DNA of 16,275 nucleotides, taken from Deltaproteobacteria bacterium. Its GTDB lineage: Bacteria > Bdellovibrionota > FAC87 > UBA2466. This document shows, piece after piece, positions 7,754 to 13,992 of the stretch (position 1 is its first letter; each line of letters starts with the position of its first letter). The stretch lies in contig JABMMY010000220.1 of assembly GCA_013205415.1 (NCBI GenBank), forward strand, positions 1-16,275, written 5' to 3'. A program made the translations under genes and the position numbers. Under the pieces are notes generated by a model. It was not told the origin of the DNA, ran no database searches, and was given only the letters and a program-made list of their open reading frames with translations.

Positions 7754-8107
7754 GGGGGTGACATGGTTTCGACGTGGGTGCTGAAGCTAGTAGTCGCGTG
7801 TCGAGTTTGATGCCGACTCGTAAAAAAGGCGTCAAAATAGTAATTGGAAACAATTACGCAATGGCTGCCTAATTAATTAGGTTCAGTCCGTGTCTCAGGA
7901 GTTCTCCCATGATTCTTGAAGACACGCCATTTAGTGGGATCGGAGTCTATTGGCGCCTCAGCGTTAGAAGCCTAAAAAATACTGAGACTAGTTCTAAGAC
8001 AGCCGTGCCAGCAGGGAAGTTTTAGAGCGAAAATTAATCTGCCGGACAGACATGTAGTGGCTACGGTCGATCGCTTGCGGACGGGGGTTCGATTCCCCCC
8101 ACCTCCA
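7754..8107 (+). ncRNA. ssrA: tmRNA (transfer-messenger RNA)
   Basis: This RNA rescues stalled ribosomes, charged with alanine and acting with SmpB. The 5' GGGGGUG (7754-7760) pairs with 3' CACCUCC (8100-8106) over 7 bp, including the G3-U wobble that specifies alanine; A8107 is the discriminator. The 5' region carries the typical CAUGGUUUCGACG, and the 3' end the T-arm GGGGGUUCGAUUCCCCC. The tag frame ends GCU GCC UAA at 7864-7872. Taking AUU at 7843, five bases into UAGUA as in other tmRNAs, as the resume codon gives the tag (A)-IGNNYAMAA, with an AMAA tail in place of the usual ALAA. CCA is not encoded: TTC follows A8107, so it must be added enzymatically. No terminator is visible before the IS. 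Confidence 0.96.
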
Positions 8108-8161
8108 TTCGCTCGAACAACAAACGCACCAGGGTACGAAAGAGAGTCGACTGGCTGGCGT

Positions 8162-8185
8162 GGTAGTGCAAGAAATTTCGTGTCC
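8162..8185 (+). repeat. Left terminal inverted repeat of the IS256 element
   Basis: The repeat begins GGTAGTGCAAG and ends TTTCGTGTCC. It matches the reverse complement of 9501-9524 at 20 of 24 positions. Confidence 0.85.
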
Positions 8186-8188
8186 GGG

Positions 8189-9454
8189 TTAATGAACCAG
8201 CGAGTCAACTACCGACTCGACTTGGTTAGTTTGAAACTCTTTTCTACCATTCAATAAGTTTTCGACATTTATTTTATCAACAGCTTTGTTCTGCCAATTA
8301 AATTCTAATCTCATAGCGGTGAATGCAATTAATGTTTCAAGAGTTCTTTCTCCAAGTGTTTCCATGGATTTCACTCGCCTTTTAAGTTCTTTATTTACTC
8401 GTTCAATAGGATTTGTTGTTCTTAAAGTTCTCCAAAACTTTTTATCAAATCGGTAATGAACTAAAAGTGAATCTAAATCTTTCTCTAAACAATAAACAGA
8501 ACGTTGTGCATCCTGTCTCATTGTTATTTTTAATTTCTCAAACGCAACACGCGCCTGATTTTCACTTGAAGCATACATGACCTCTTGGGCTAATAATTTA
8601 AAAGCATCTCTAAGTCTCGCGGGTGCTTTTGCAAGAGCATTTCTCAATGCATGAACCCAACATCTTGCTGTTACCGATTTTGGAAATATTTCTGAAAATA
8701 AATTCTCCAAACCAGGAAGGCCATCCATTACAACAATTCTGACACTTGAAACATCAAGACCTCTTTTAATAAGTTCAGAAAATACTCCCCTCCAAGTATC
8801 CACATTATCTTTTGTCCCTGGCTCAACAGCCAGTATGGACATGCGATTACGGGCGTCTATCCCCACAACAACAAGTGAGGGTTCTTTCTCTGTGCTACCT
8901 CTTCTTTGAATTCTAAAGTTTGTCCCATCTATAAATAAAGCCCAATACTTTTGTTCATTAAGTGGTCTTGTTAACCACTGAGTTGCTTTATGTTCTATAA
9001 CACTTAAAGATTTTGAAACTGTATCCGCAGATACTTGAACTCCCAAAATCCTGCGAGATAACATTGCCATTAACCGAGTCGAAATTCCTGCTAAATGAAG
9101 TACGGCTAAATCCTCTTTAAGTCTTGGATCAATTTGCTAATGGGGTTTGATAACATTGCTTGCAAATTTTCTCTTGCGATCAATGGGCATCTTTACTCTG
9201 ATTCACCCAACACCCTTTAACGCAAAATCTCGTTCATAATAACCATTACGGTTATTATTTTTTTGATCTGGATGCCCAAGAAAAATACTCATCTCAGTTT
9301 GTAAAAGCTGATCAAATAAATTTGATACTGCCGCTTTTATTTCATTTGTAATAAGTTCAAACGTTATTTTAGGTTCCCTACGAAACTCTTCTAATGCTTT
9401 GGCCGCCTCTGGCAAACTGATTTCTACTTTGATGATTCCCATTCCTATCTTCAT
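8189..9454 (-). pseudogene. IS256-family (mutator-type) transposase broken by two in-frame stop codons
   Basis: Translation from the ATG at 9454 (AAGGA upstream) gives the IS256 N-terminus, including LFDQLLQTEMSIFLGH and NRNGYYERDF. It then meets TGA (9203-9205) right after ALKGVG. The same frame continues with IRVKMPIDRKRKFASN, meets TAG (9137-9139, inside PH*QIDPRLKEDL), and runs open to the natural end at 8189. No frameshift is involved. The catalytic features survive: FIDGTNF (first Asp), VVMDGLPGLENLF (second Asp), RCWVHALRN (C-x2-H) and NPIERVNKELKRR (Glu). Without readthrough the gene makes only an 83-residue fragment, although a start inside the distal part (MAMLSRRIL, 9070) would give the catalytic region without the DNA-binding N-terminus. 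Confidence 0.88.
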
Positions 9455-9500
9455 ACTGCGTATCCTTTTCTGATGCGATCTCTTTATGACGCATCTGCTT

Positions 9501-9524
9501 GGACACGAAAAATCTTACGCTACC
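9501..9524 (+). repeat. Right terminal inverted repeat of the IS256 element
   Basis: The repeat begins GGACACGAAA and ends TACGCTACC. It is the partner of 8162-8185 and ends 10 bases before the AbiEii stop codon. Confidence 0.85.
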
Positions 9525-9534
9525 GTGGGCGGCT

Positions 9535-10392
9535 CTACTTAGCGTTCGTAACGACTCGCTTGAGACAATCCAGGAAGAATTTCTCGTTCCATAGCTCCAA
9601 AGTCTTTACGTCGACCGGTCTTAAAAATCTTTGGACGTCGGCTTTGGCTTTATCCCAATCCACTTCCTTAATTCGAGTGGACATTTCTTTCCCGTACCAG
9701 TCGATGTTGGCTTTGATCAATTTGCCTTTCCAGGGCCCAAGTTGCTCCAGAGCATTGGACAAGAACCCGAAGTTGGGGACGGCCTTTTGGCCCACGTACC
9801 AGATGAAATCAAACCAATCCCGCCCCTTGATATAGTCGCGACAAAGTAGCGCGTGGCTTTTCCCAGCAAAGAGACTTGGGACGTCGTGAGCAGTGACAGA
9901 GAAGTTAATTGGAAAATTTAGAAACTTCGTCTCTGTCTTGGCTCCGGCAGGAGGGTTTGTATCCACTTCAAGTTTGATCTTCAGCGCCCGCTTCGGACCA
10001 TCGGACTTTGGGTATTGGACTTTTAGCAACCTTCCTAAAGAGTCGTCCTTTAGGAAAGTATTCTGGACAGCATTTGCGGAAGAGCGCCCCTCTATCTTTA
10101 CGTCATATCCGAAGGCCCTCAATTCGGTATTCATCGAGGAAAGATAGGAGTTCAGATCGAACTTCTTGTCAGGTTCAACAAGGGCGAAATCCAAATCCTC
10201 AGAAAATCGCATCAGACCGTGAAGAATTCGGAGCGCGGTCCCTCCTTGAAATGCAGCCTTCTTGAAGAATCCCGAGTTGTAGAGCGAGTTCAATACAAGT
10301 TCTTGGGTAATCTCCTTCAAGGCGTAGTCCTCCTCCTGTGTGGATTGGCATTGGTAACTATCCAACTTGTCCTGAATTATTTTTACGCTCAT
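9535..10392 (-). CDS. abiEii: AbiEii-family nucleotidyltransferase toxin
   Basis: This 285-residue DNA polymerase-beta-like nucleotidyltransferase has all four AbiEii motif regions: FQGGTALRILHG (49-59), MRFSEDLDFAL (61-71) with the paired acidic residues, LKIKLEVDTN (137-146) and IKGRDWFDFIWYV (188-200). Known AbiEii proteins are bacteriostatic toxins of type IV toxin-antitoxin systems that also abort phage infection; related MenT enzymes transfer nucleotides to tRNA acceptor ends. The ATG overlaps the AbiEi stop as ATGA (10389-10392), so expression is coupled and antitoxin is made first. The gene appears full length and ends just before the IS right end. The target of this homologue is not known. 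Confidence 0.92.
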   Translation of the reverse strand: MSVKIIQDKLDSYQCQSTQEEDYALKEITQELVLNSLYNSGFFKKAAFQGGTALRILHGLMRFSEDLDFALVEPDKKFDLNSYLSSMNTELRAFGYDVKIEGRSSANAVQNTFLKDDSLGRLLKVQYPKSDGPKRALKIKLEVDTNPPAGAKTETKFLNFPINFSVTAHDVPSLFAGKSHALLCRDYIKGRDWFDFIWYVGQKAVPNFGFLSNALEQLGPWKGKLIKANIDWYGKEMSTRIKEVDWDKAKADVQRFLRPVDVKTLELWNEKFFLDCLKRVVTNAK

Positions 10393-11018
10393 GGCTCGCT
10401 GCTCTTTCTGAAGGCCCGAAGGAAAGCTCTTAGGCGTGTGCTTCGGTAACTCTCCGCAATTTCGGCAAGGAGCTTGTAAGAGATCTGTTTCCAGGACTCT
10501 TCCTCGATCCGCAAGAACTCCATTAGTTCATTGGGCTCAAGGTCCGTCTTGTGGGTGACAATGTAGTCTGCGAGCGCCTTCGTTGGGCTCGCGATCAAAT
10601 GCACTGTTCTTCCAGCAACCACCCTTTCCACTCCAATGAAATTGAATTTAGGAATCTTCGTGTAACTGAAATTCCCCAGTGGGGTTTTGAAGGATGCGGA
10701 CCTTTTCAGACTGACACTAGTGACTGTGTAAACAGCTTCGGGAATCCAGCCATGATGAGAAAGAGCTGATTCCAAACTGACATAAGAAGGAACGTAGATT
10801 TTTTGAGCGAGTTCAAACTGATCTAGGGGTTCCCGTTGAAAGGTTTTCCCTAGGCAATAGACCCCCCTACGAAGTTGGATTAGGTCACCATCAGCAATCG
10901 CTCGTTTGACGAGCCCGTATCGCCGGTTAGGCGAGCCCTCTAACAAGTTCACCACCTCAGTATCCGTAAATACGTCTGTCGGAAGTTCCTCTCTAAGTTT
11001 TAGTGCTAGGGTGCTCAT
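10389..11018 (-). CDS. abiEi: AbiEi-family antitoxin and autorepressor
   Basis: The 209-residue product fits the AbiEi pattern. A winged helix-turn-helix covers about residues 15-55 (FTDTEVVNLL, then RYGLVKRAIADGDLIQLRRGVYCLG). A C-terminal AbiEi domain follows, with YVSLESALSHHGWIPE, TVTSVSLKRSASFKTPLGNFSYTKI and IASPTKALADYI. AbiEi antagonises AbiEii without a stable complex (type IV) and represses the operon through inverted repeats in its promoter. Two such repeats are visible upstream (11037-11059 and 11099-11121). No Shine-Dalgarno is apparent before the ATG. The short toxin overlap confirms the operon. Confidence 0.92.
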   Translation of the reverse strand: MSTLALKLREELPTDVFTDTEVVNLLEGSPNRRYGLVKRAIADGDLIQLRRGVYCLGKTFQREPLDQFELAQKIYVPSYVSLESALSHHGWIPEAVYTVTSVSLKRSASFKTPLGNFSYTKIPKFNFIGVERVVAGRTVHLIASPTKALADYIVTHKTDLEPNELMEFLRIEEESWKQISYKLLAEIAESYRSTRLRAFLRAFRKSSEP

Positions 11019-11036
11019 ATATTAAAATCTAGTAAG

Positions 11037-11059
11037 ATACTGTCATACTATGACAGTAT
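11037..11059. promoter_or_regulatory. AbiEi operator IR1, perfect 10-bp inverted repeat
   Basis: ATACTGTCAT, a 3-base ACT spacer and ATGACAGTAT form a perfect 23-base palindrome 19 bases upstream of the abiEi ATG. It overlaps the likely promoter, as expected for an autorepressor site. Assignment to AbiEi is by position and by analogy with characterised AbiE systems. Confidence 0.8.
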
Positions 11060-11075
11060 TAATCAATTATATCAA
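11047..11075 (-). promoter_or_regulatory. Candidate abiE promoter
   Basis: On the minus strand TTGATA (11070-11075) and CATAGT (11047-11052) are separated by 17 bases; the -10 falls at the centre of IR1. An alternative -10, TATAAT, lies at 11066-11071 but lacks a good -35. In either case bound AbiEi would block the promoter. Confidence 0.5.
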
Positions 11076-11098
11076 ATTTAACTTGTTAAACGGGTGTA

Positions 11099-11121
11099 AT
11101 ACTGTCACTTTTCGACAGCAT
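11099..11121. promoter_or_regulatory. AbiEi operator IR2, imperfect inverted repeat
   Basis: ATACTGTC (11099-11106) and GACAGCAT (11114-11121) match as inverted repeats at 7 of 8 positions across a 7-base gap. The ATACTGTCA half-site repeats that of IR1. The two sites are 23 bases each and their centres are 62 bases apart, about six helical turns, so both could face the same side of the DNA. Confidence 0.72.
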
Positions 11122-11388
11122 TATACGGTTTTACAAATTGGATTTCGCCAGAAGTGGAGTAATCAATGTTAAATGGAATAACCTTGATACTAGAGGTCTT
11201 TAATCAAAGTTAAGCAATCCCGGAATAGGACTCGTACCCGAACTCCGGCCGACAGCTTTAGAGGAAAGCGATTTAACACGGGCAAGAAGAATTTGTACCT
11301 ATGTGTCGGGTTGGACACCGTACCAGTCATCAAGGACTTAACGGGGTTTCCTTTTGTTTCACTGCATTTCATTTATTATCATTACATA
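11122..11388. other. Intergenic stretch with no convincing gene
   Basis: Between the AbiE operators and the NmrA-like stop I see no recognisable gene, RNA or repeat. A 60-codon minus-strand frame (11190-11372) has no ribosome-binding site and no recognised similarity. The segment 11200-11260 is locally richer in G and C and has a loosely T-arm-like string on the minus strand, but no tRNA cloverleaf can be folded around it. It may be a decayed remnant from island assembly. Confidence 0.4.
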
Positions 11389-12309
11389 CTATTTTTGTGA
11401 ATTGCTGTCTTTAAGAAATTTTTCTAATAAATCTTTTACTGTAGTCCACTTTATTTTGTAGCGGTCATTGTCTACCTTATCAAACTTTGCAATACCACTA
11501 TACATATTGTGCATGTACTGCATGCCCTGCCAAGGTGGATATAGTTCGGTCGTCTCTTTGCTTAGCAACTTAGTAAGTCCTATAATAAATTTAAATAAGC
11601 CCAAGCTTCCAGGGCGAAAGACTTTAAACGGCTTGCCACTCAATTGAGACATGATCTCTGCAAGCATGTTTGCGCTTATTTGGTCACCGGCAATTTTTAA
11701 AAATCGCGGAGTTTCTGAATCAAGCGCCGCGAGAGCTGTGAACTTAGCCGTATCCTCAATTGTGGTCCAATCTGTTAGTTGGTTTGGGTCTCCCCAGCAT
11801 AAAACTCTATTTATTTTAAATAACACAAAGGGAGCTTGGCCAGTCAGCATGTTCATAAATCCACCGTTTAAAATGGAAGTCATCTTGATTTTAGAATTAT
11901 CGGCGCGTTCACGAAACTCATTTCTGAAACTCAGATTACGATTCCAATCTACGGGAAGCTTCGTAAAATCAAGTGCAAAATCTGAAGGGATAAATCGCGG
12001 CACACCAGCAGAGACGGCTGCGTTTAGAAGTTGAGTTTGCGTATCAACCATAACGTCTCTCAACCCCGCGAGGGCTGAAATAACCACACTACCGCCAGTA
12101 CAGGCCTCACTTAATGCTTTCGCATCGTTAAAGTCGACCTCATGAACCGTGCAGCCCTGAGATTCTAATCGGCCTCTTTTTTCTGATGAAATTCCGCTGC
12201 GTACGATTGCGACAACGCGGGCGTTTAGCTTCAATAGTTCTATGGCAATACGATTTCCAAGATCACCCGTTGCCCCAGCTAAAACTACTAAAGAACTATC
12301 ACTAGACAT
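11389..12309 (-). CDS. NmrA-like NAD(P)-binding protein (isoflavone reductase-like atypical SDR)
   Basis: From the chosen ATG at 12309 (MSSDSS) the product has 306 residues. The dinucleotide-binding fold starts at once: VVLAGATGDLGNRIAIELL, then VVAIVRSG. VVISALAGL, GVPRFIPSDFALDF, SILNGGFMNML and WTTIEDTAKFTALAAL follow as in NmrA/PCBER-type proteins, which lack the classical SDR Tyr-Lys dyad. Members act as redox sensors or as reductases of small molecules; the substrate here is unknown. An in-frame ATG at 12339 would add ten residues, but neither start has a good ribosome-binding site and the shorter one fits the fold better. The gene stands alone and is divergent from the mini-glutaredoxin/DUF429 group. 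Confidence 0.8.
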   Translation of the reverse strand: MSSDSSLVVLAGATGDLGNRIAIELLKLNARVVAIVRSGISSEKRGRLESQGCTVHEVDFNDAKALSEACTGGSVVISALAGLRDVMVDTQTQLLNAAVSAGVPRFIPSDFALDFTKLPVDWNRNLSFRNEFRERADNSKIKMTSILNGGFMNMLTGQAPFVLFKINRVLCWGDPNQLTDWTTIEDTAKFTALAALDSETPRFLKIAGDQISANMLAEIMSQLSGKPFKVFRPGSLGLFKFIIGLTKLLSKETTELYPPWQGMQYMHNMYSGIAKFDKVDNDRYKIKWTTVKDLLEKFLKDSNSQK

Positions 12310-12406
12310 ATATATTTTAATCCGTAGTTCGCAAAACATTAAAATAGTTTTAAATCATTGTCATTTGCGAACTTGATAAGAATATCAGGCGAGATAAAGA
12401 CCAAGG

Positions 12407-12556
12407 ATGTGTTCAACGACGACGCGTAGTTATCTTTTGGATCCTCTCAAAGAAAACTTAAAAACTAAAAATAACCCTGCCTCTTTGCTAATGAATAGGT
12501 TTAAATCGGAATGGAATTCCGATATTAAAAAGGTTATCGAACAGACTAGACAATAA
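12407..12556 (+). CDS. Small ORF of unknown function (49 aa)
   Basis: The frame encodes 49 mostly polar residues, with a helical-looking second half (LMNRFKSEWNSDIKKVIEQT). It ends 12 bases before the mini-glutaredoxin ATG and could share its transcript. AAGGA immediately abuts the ATG, too close for a normal ribosome-binding site. No family is recognised. It may be a real small protein or the tail of a decayed gene. Confidence 0.35.
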   Translation: MCSTTTRSYLLDPLKENLKTKNNPASLLMNRFKSEWNSDIKKVIEQTRQ

Positions 12557-12568
12557 GAAAGGTAGTTT

Positions 12569-12703
12569 ATGATTGAGCTGTATCACTCTGAAGGTGCATT
12601 TTGCGTGAAGGTACTGCCTTTTCTTTCGGATCCTGAACGCTCGGTGAAAATGTACGAAAGCGATGACATCATCGAGTATGTCAAAGAACACTACGCCAAA
12701 TAA
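12569..12703 (+). CDS. 44-aa internally deleted glutaredoxin / GST-N-like protein
   Basis: The product begins MIELYHSEGAFCVKV and continues directly into LPFLSDPERSVKMYESDDII, ending EYVKEHYAK. The first part matches strand 1 and the active-site turn of glutaredoxin-like proteins (usual pattern xLYxxxxCPFCxKV). The second matches their VPFLvDPxxxvxMYESDDIixYLxxxY C-terminus. The roughly 35 residues normally between them are missing without loss of frame. The first active-site cysteine is also gone: GAFC stands where CPFC is expected, leaving only Cys12. A GAAAGG ribosome-binding site lies about 6 bases upstream, so it is probably translated. Either an in-frame deletion relic or a reduced protein is possible. 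A glutathione or redox function is unlikely. Confidence 0.65.
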   Translation: MIELYHSEGAFCVKVLPFLSDPERSVKMYESDDIIEYVKEHYAK

Positions 12704-12715
12704 TTATTTATCTCT

Positions 12716-13630
12716 ATGCTCCAGTTCTCATACTTTTTAGGAATCGATCAAACAGGTGCAGCCTGCGCCAAAGGGAAACGGGCAAAACCTCTCAAAGTCT
12801 GCTTAGCAAACAAAACCGAAAAGGGTTGGGAAATAAATACCCAAAATCCAAGGGGGCGGTCTTTAACTATTGATGGGGTTACCCCTGCCGCTATTCAAAA
12901 ACTGCTAAATCAATTTGAAATCGACCGGCCCAACTCAAGACTAGCCATTATGGCCGATTGTGTTTTAGGGATGCCCAAAGATCATTGGCCTTCTTTGAAA
13001 GCTTCGAATCCTTCAAGTAAGCTTTGGAAGCTCTTCCAAAAAGCCCACGACCACAGCCATGAAGGGGCTAACTTTGGATTAAAGGTTTCGGAATCCTTTT
13101 TTAAACAATTTCTGAAAGATCCTAACTCTTTCTCTAAGCGATACTGCGAGGAGATATCGGGATCAAATTCAATATTTACAACCCGTCCATTTCAGAAAAA
13201 TATTCAAACTGGCACTTTTCGAATATGGCGAGATCTAGTCAGTGAGGGTCGGGCCCCTTGGCTCAATATTTGGCCGTTCAATTCTAAGAGTTGTTATAAT
13301 CCAGAGAATCCGTGGCTTTTCGAAGGTTATCCAACGCTTTTCTGGCGGAATTATTTGGAGATTCCAAATCGCAACGGAGATGCTCTAATTAAAAAACTTA
13401 AAACCCTCCATTTTAAGAACCAGTTTAGTTTTGATACTTTTGCCAAGATACAATCCGACCCCGACCTTTGTGATGCCGCGGTCCTTGTTTTGGGTGGGAT
13501 TCTACTGCAAAATAATAACAGTCTCATGACCCCGTTTCCTGGTTTTTGGGAAACACCCATTATCTCAACCGAAGGATGGATCTCTGGACAGAAAAAGGTG
13601 TCGGTCGTTTTTCCACACCGCCAAAAGTAA
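12716..13630 (+). CDS. DUF429-like RNase H-fold protein
   Basis: This 304-residue product starts 12 bases after the mini-glutaredoxin stop, implying an operon. It has the DUF429 landmarks of a predicted RNase H-like nuclease: YFLGIDQTGA near the N-terminus (first Asp), RLAIMADCVLGMPKDHW in the middle (Asp in the strand-then-loop motif), LFEGYPTLFWRNY (the ExxPxxxxR-like element), and DPDLCDAAVLVLGGILL near the C-terminus (final acidic position). DUF429 proteins are of unproven activity. No Shine-Dalgarno is visible, so translation probably depends on coupling. Family membership is moderately certain because the motifs diverge from typical members. Confidence 0.7.
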   Translation: MLQFSYFLGIDQTGAACAKGKRAKPLKVCLANKTEKGWEINTQNPRGRSLTIDGVTPAAIQKLLNQFEIDRPNSRLAIMADCVLGMPKDHWPSLKASNPSSKLWKLFQKAHDHSHEGANFGLKVSESFFKQFLKDPNSFSKRYCEEISGSNSIFTTRPFQKNIQTGTFRIWRDLVSEGRAPWLNIWPFNSKSCYNPENPWLFEGYPTLFWRNYLEIPNRNGDALIKKLKTLHFKNQFSFDTFAKIQSDPDLCDAAVLVLGGILLQNNNSLMTPFPGFWETPIISTEGWISGQKKVSVVFPHRQK

Positions 13631-13668
13631 AGCCGTACCTATTGGTGTGCTGTTGAGTAGTTTGGCAT

Positions 13669-13992
13669 TTGGGGATCCTTATCAAATTTTGGGGGTCTCG
13701 CCCACGTCTTCCCGTTTTTTCTCAGCTGAGCCCATCCCAAACCTTTCGGTTCGGCAGGGGACCTAACGAAGATGGGGAATGGGAAGCTATCAGCGCGTTT
13801 TTAAAAACTCACCGAGAATATTTTTTAAGACAAAATCGGGATCCTCAAGAGATAAACGAGATCTTAAAAGCCATCGATTACTACAGCGAATATACGGGTC
13901 TCTCAATCAGAGACATACGAAATGGACTTACCGGTAAGGCCACACTTTGCGAAATTAGACTTGGGAAGTTGGCGAAAAAGCCACGCGATTAA
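13669..13992 (+). CDS. Doubtful ORF with TTG start (107 aa)
   Basis: The only in-frame start after the upstream stop is TTG at 13669, with no ribosome-binding site. The N-terminal ILIKFWGSRPRLP loosely resembles the first strand of metallo-beta-lactamase-fold hydrolases (xIxFWGxRGSxP), but none of the later metal ligands is present. The C-terminal 65 residues (EWEAISAFLKTH onwards) are a plausible helical segment. Its 3' end overlaps the convergent 248-aa gene by 38 bases. It may be a remnant fusion rather than a working gene. Confidence 0.35.
   Translation: MGILIKFWGSRPRLPVFSQLSPSQTFRFGRGPNEDGEWEAISAFLKTHREYFLRQNRDPQEINEILKAIDYYSEYTGLSIRDIRNGLTGKATLCEIRLGKLAKKPRD

Larger units (their letters stand above)
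8162..9524 (-). mobile_element. IS256-family insertion sequence with a nonsense-mutated transposase
   Basis: This 1363-base element is bounded by imperfect 24-base terminal inverted repeats (20 of 24 positions match) and holds a single transposase frame on the minus strand; size, repeats and transposase all fit IS256. The left end lies 54 bases past the tmRNA 3' end and the right end 10 bases from the AbiEii stop, so the IS separated two formerly adjacent loci. The 8 bases outside each end (GCTGGCGT and GTGGGCGG) agree at only 5 positions, so no convincing target duplication remains. Just inside the right end, GATGCG (9472-9477) and CGCATC (9490-9495) could form a hairpin upstream of the transposase start. 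Confidence 0.88.

Noticed and set aside
7972..8208. 78-aa minus-strand frame containing GGGGNRTPVRKRS
   Set aside because: It is antisense to the tmRNA T-arm; this kind of string is a well-known artefact of translating tRNA or tmRNA genes.
8057..8257. 66-aa plus-strand frame starting in tmRNA
   Set aside because: It runs from the tmRNA 3' domain through the IS end and has no ribosome-binding site or similarity.
8154..9532. 8-bp target duplication around the IS256 element
   Set aside because: The flanking octamers agree at only 5 of 8 positions, which chance could easily produce.
9473..10265. Several plus-strand frames of 70-120 aa opposite abiEii
   Set aside because: They are shadows of the strongly supported AbiEii coding sequence.
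11190..11372. 60-aa minus-strand frame and a loosely T-arm-like string (11215-11250)
   Set aside because: No ribosome-binding site or known family; no acceptor stem, anticodon arm or D-arm can be found around the T-arm-like string, so it is not called as a tRNA or an attachment-site remnant.
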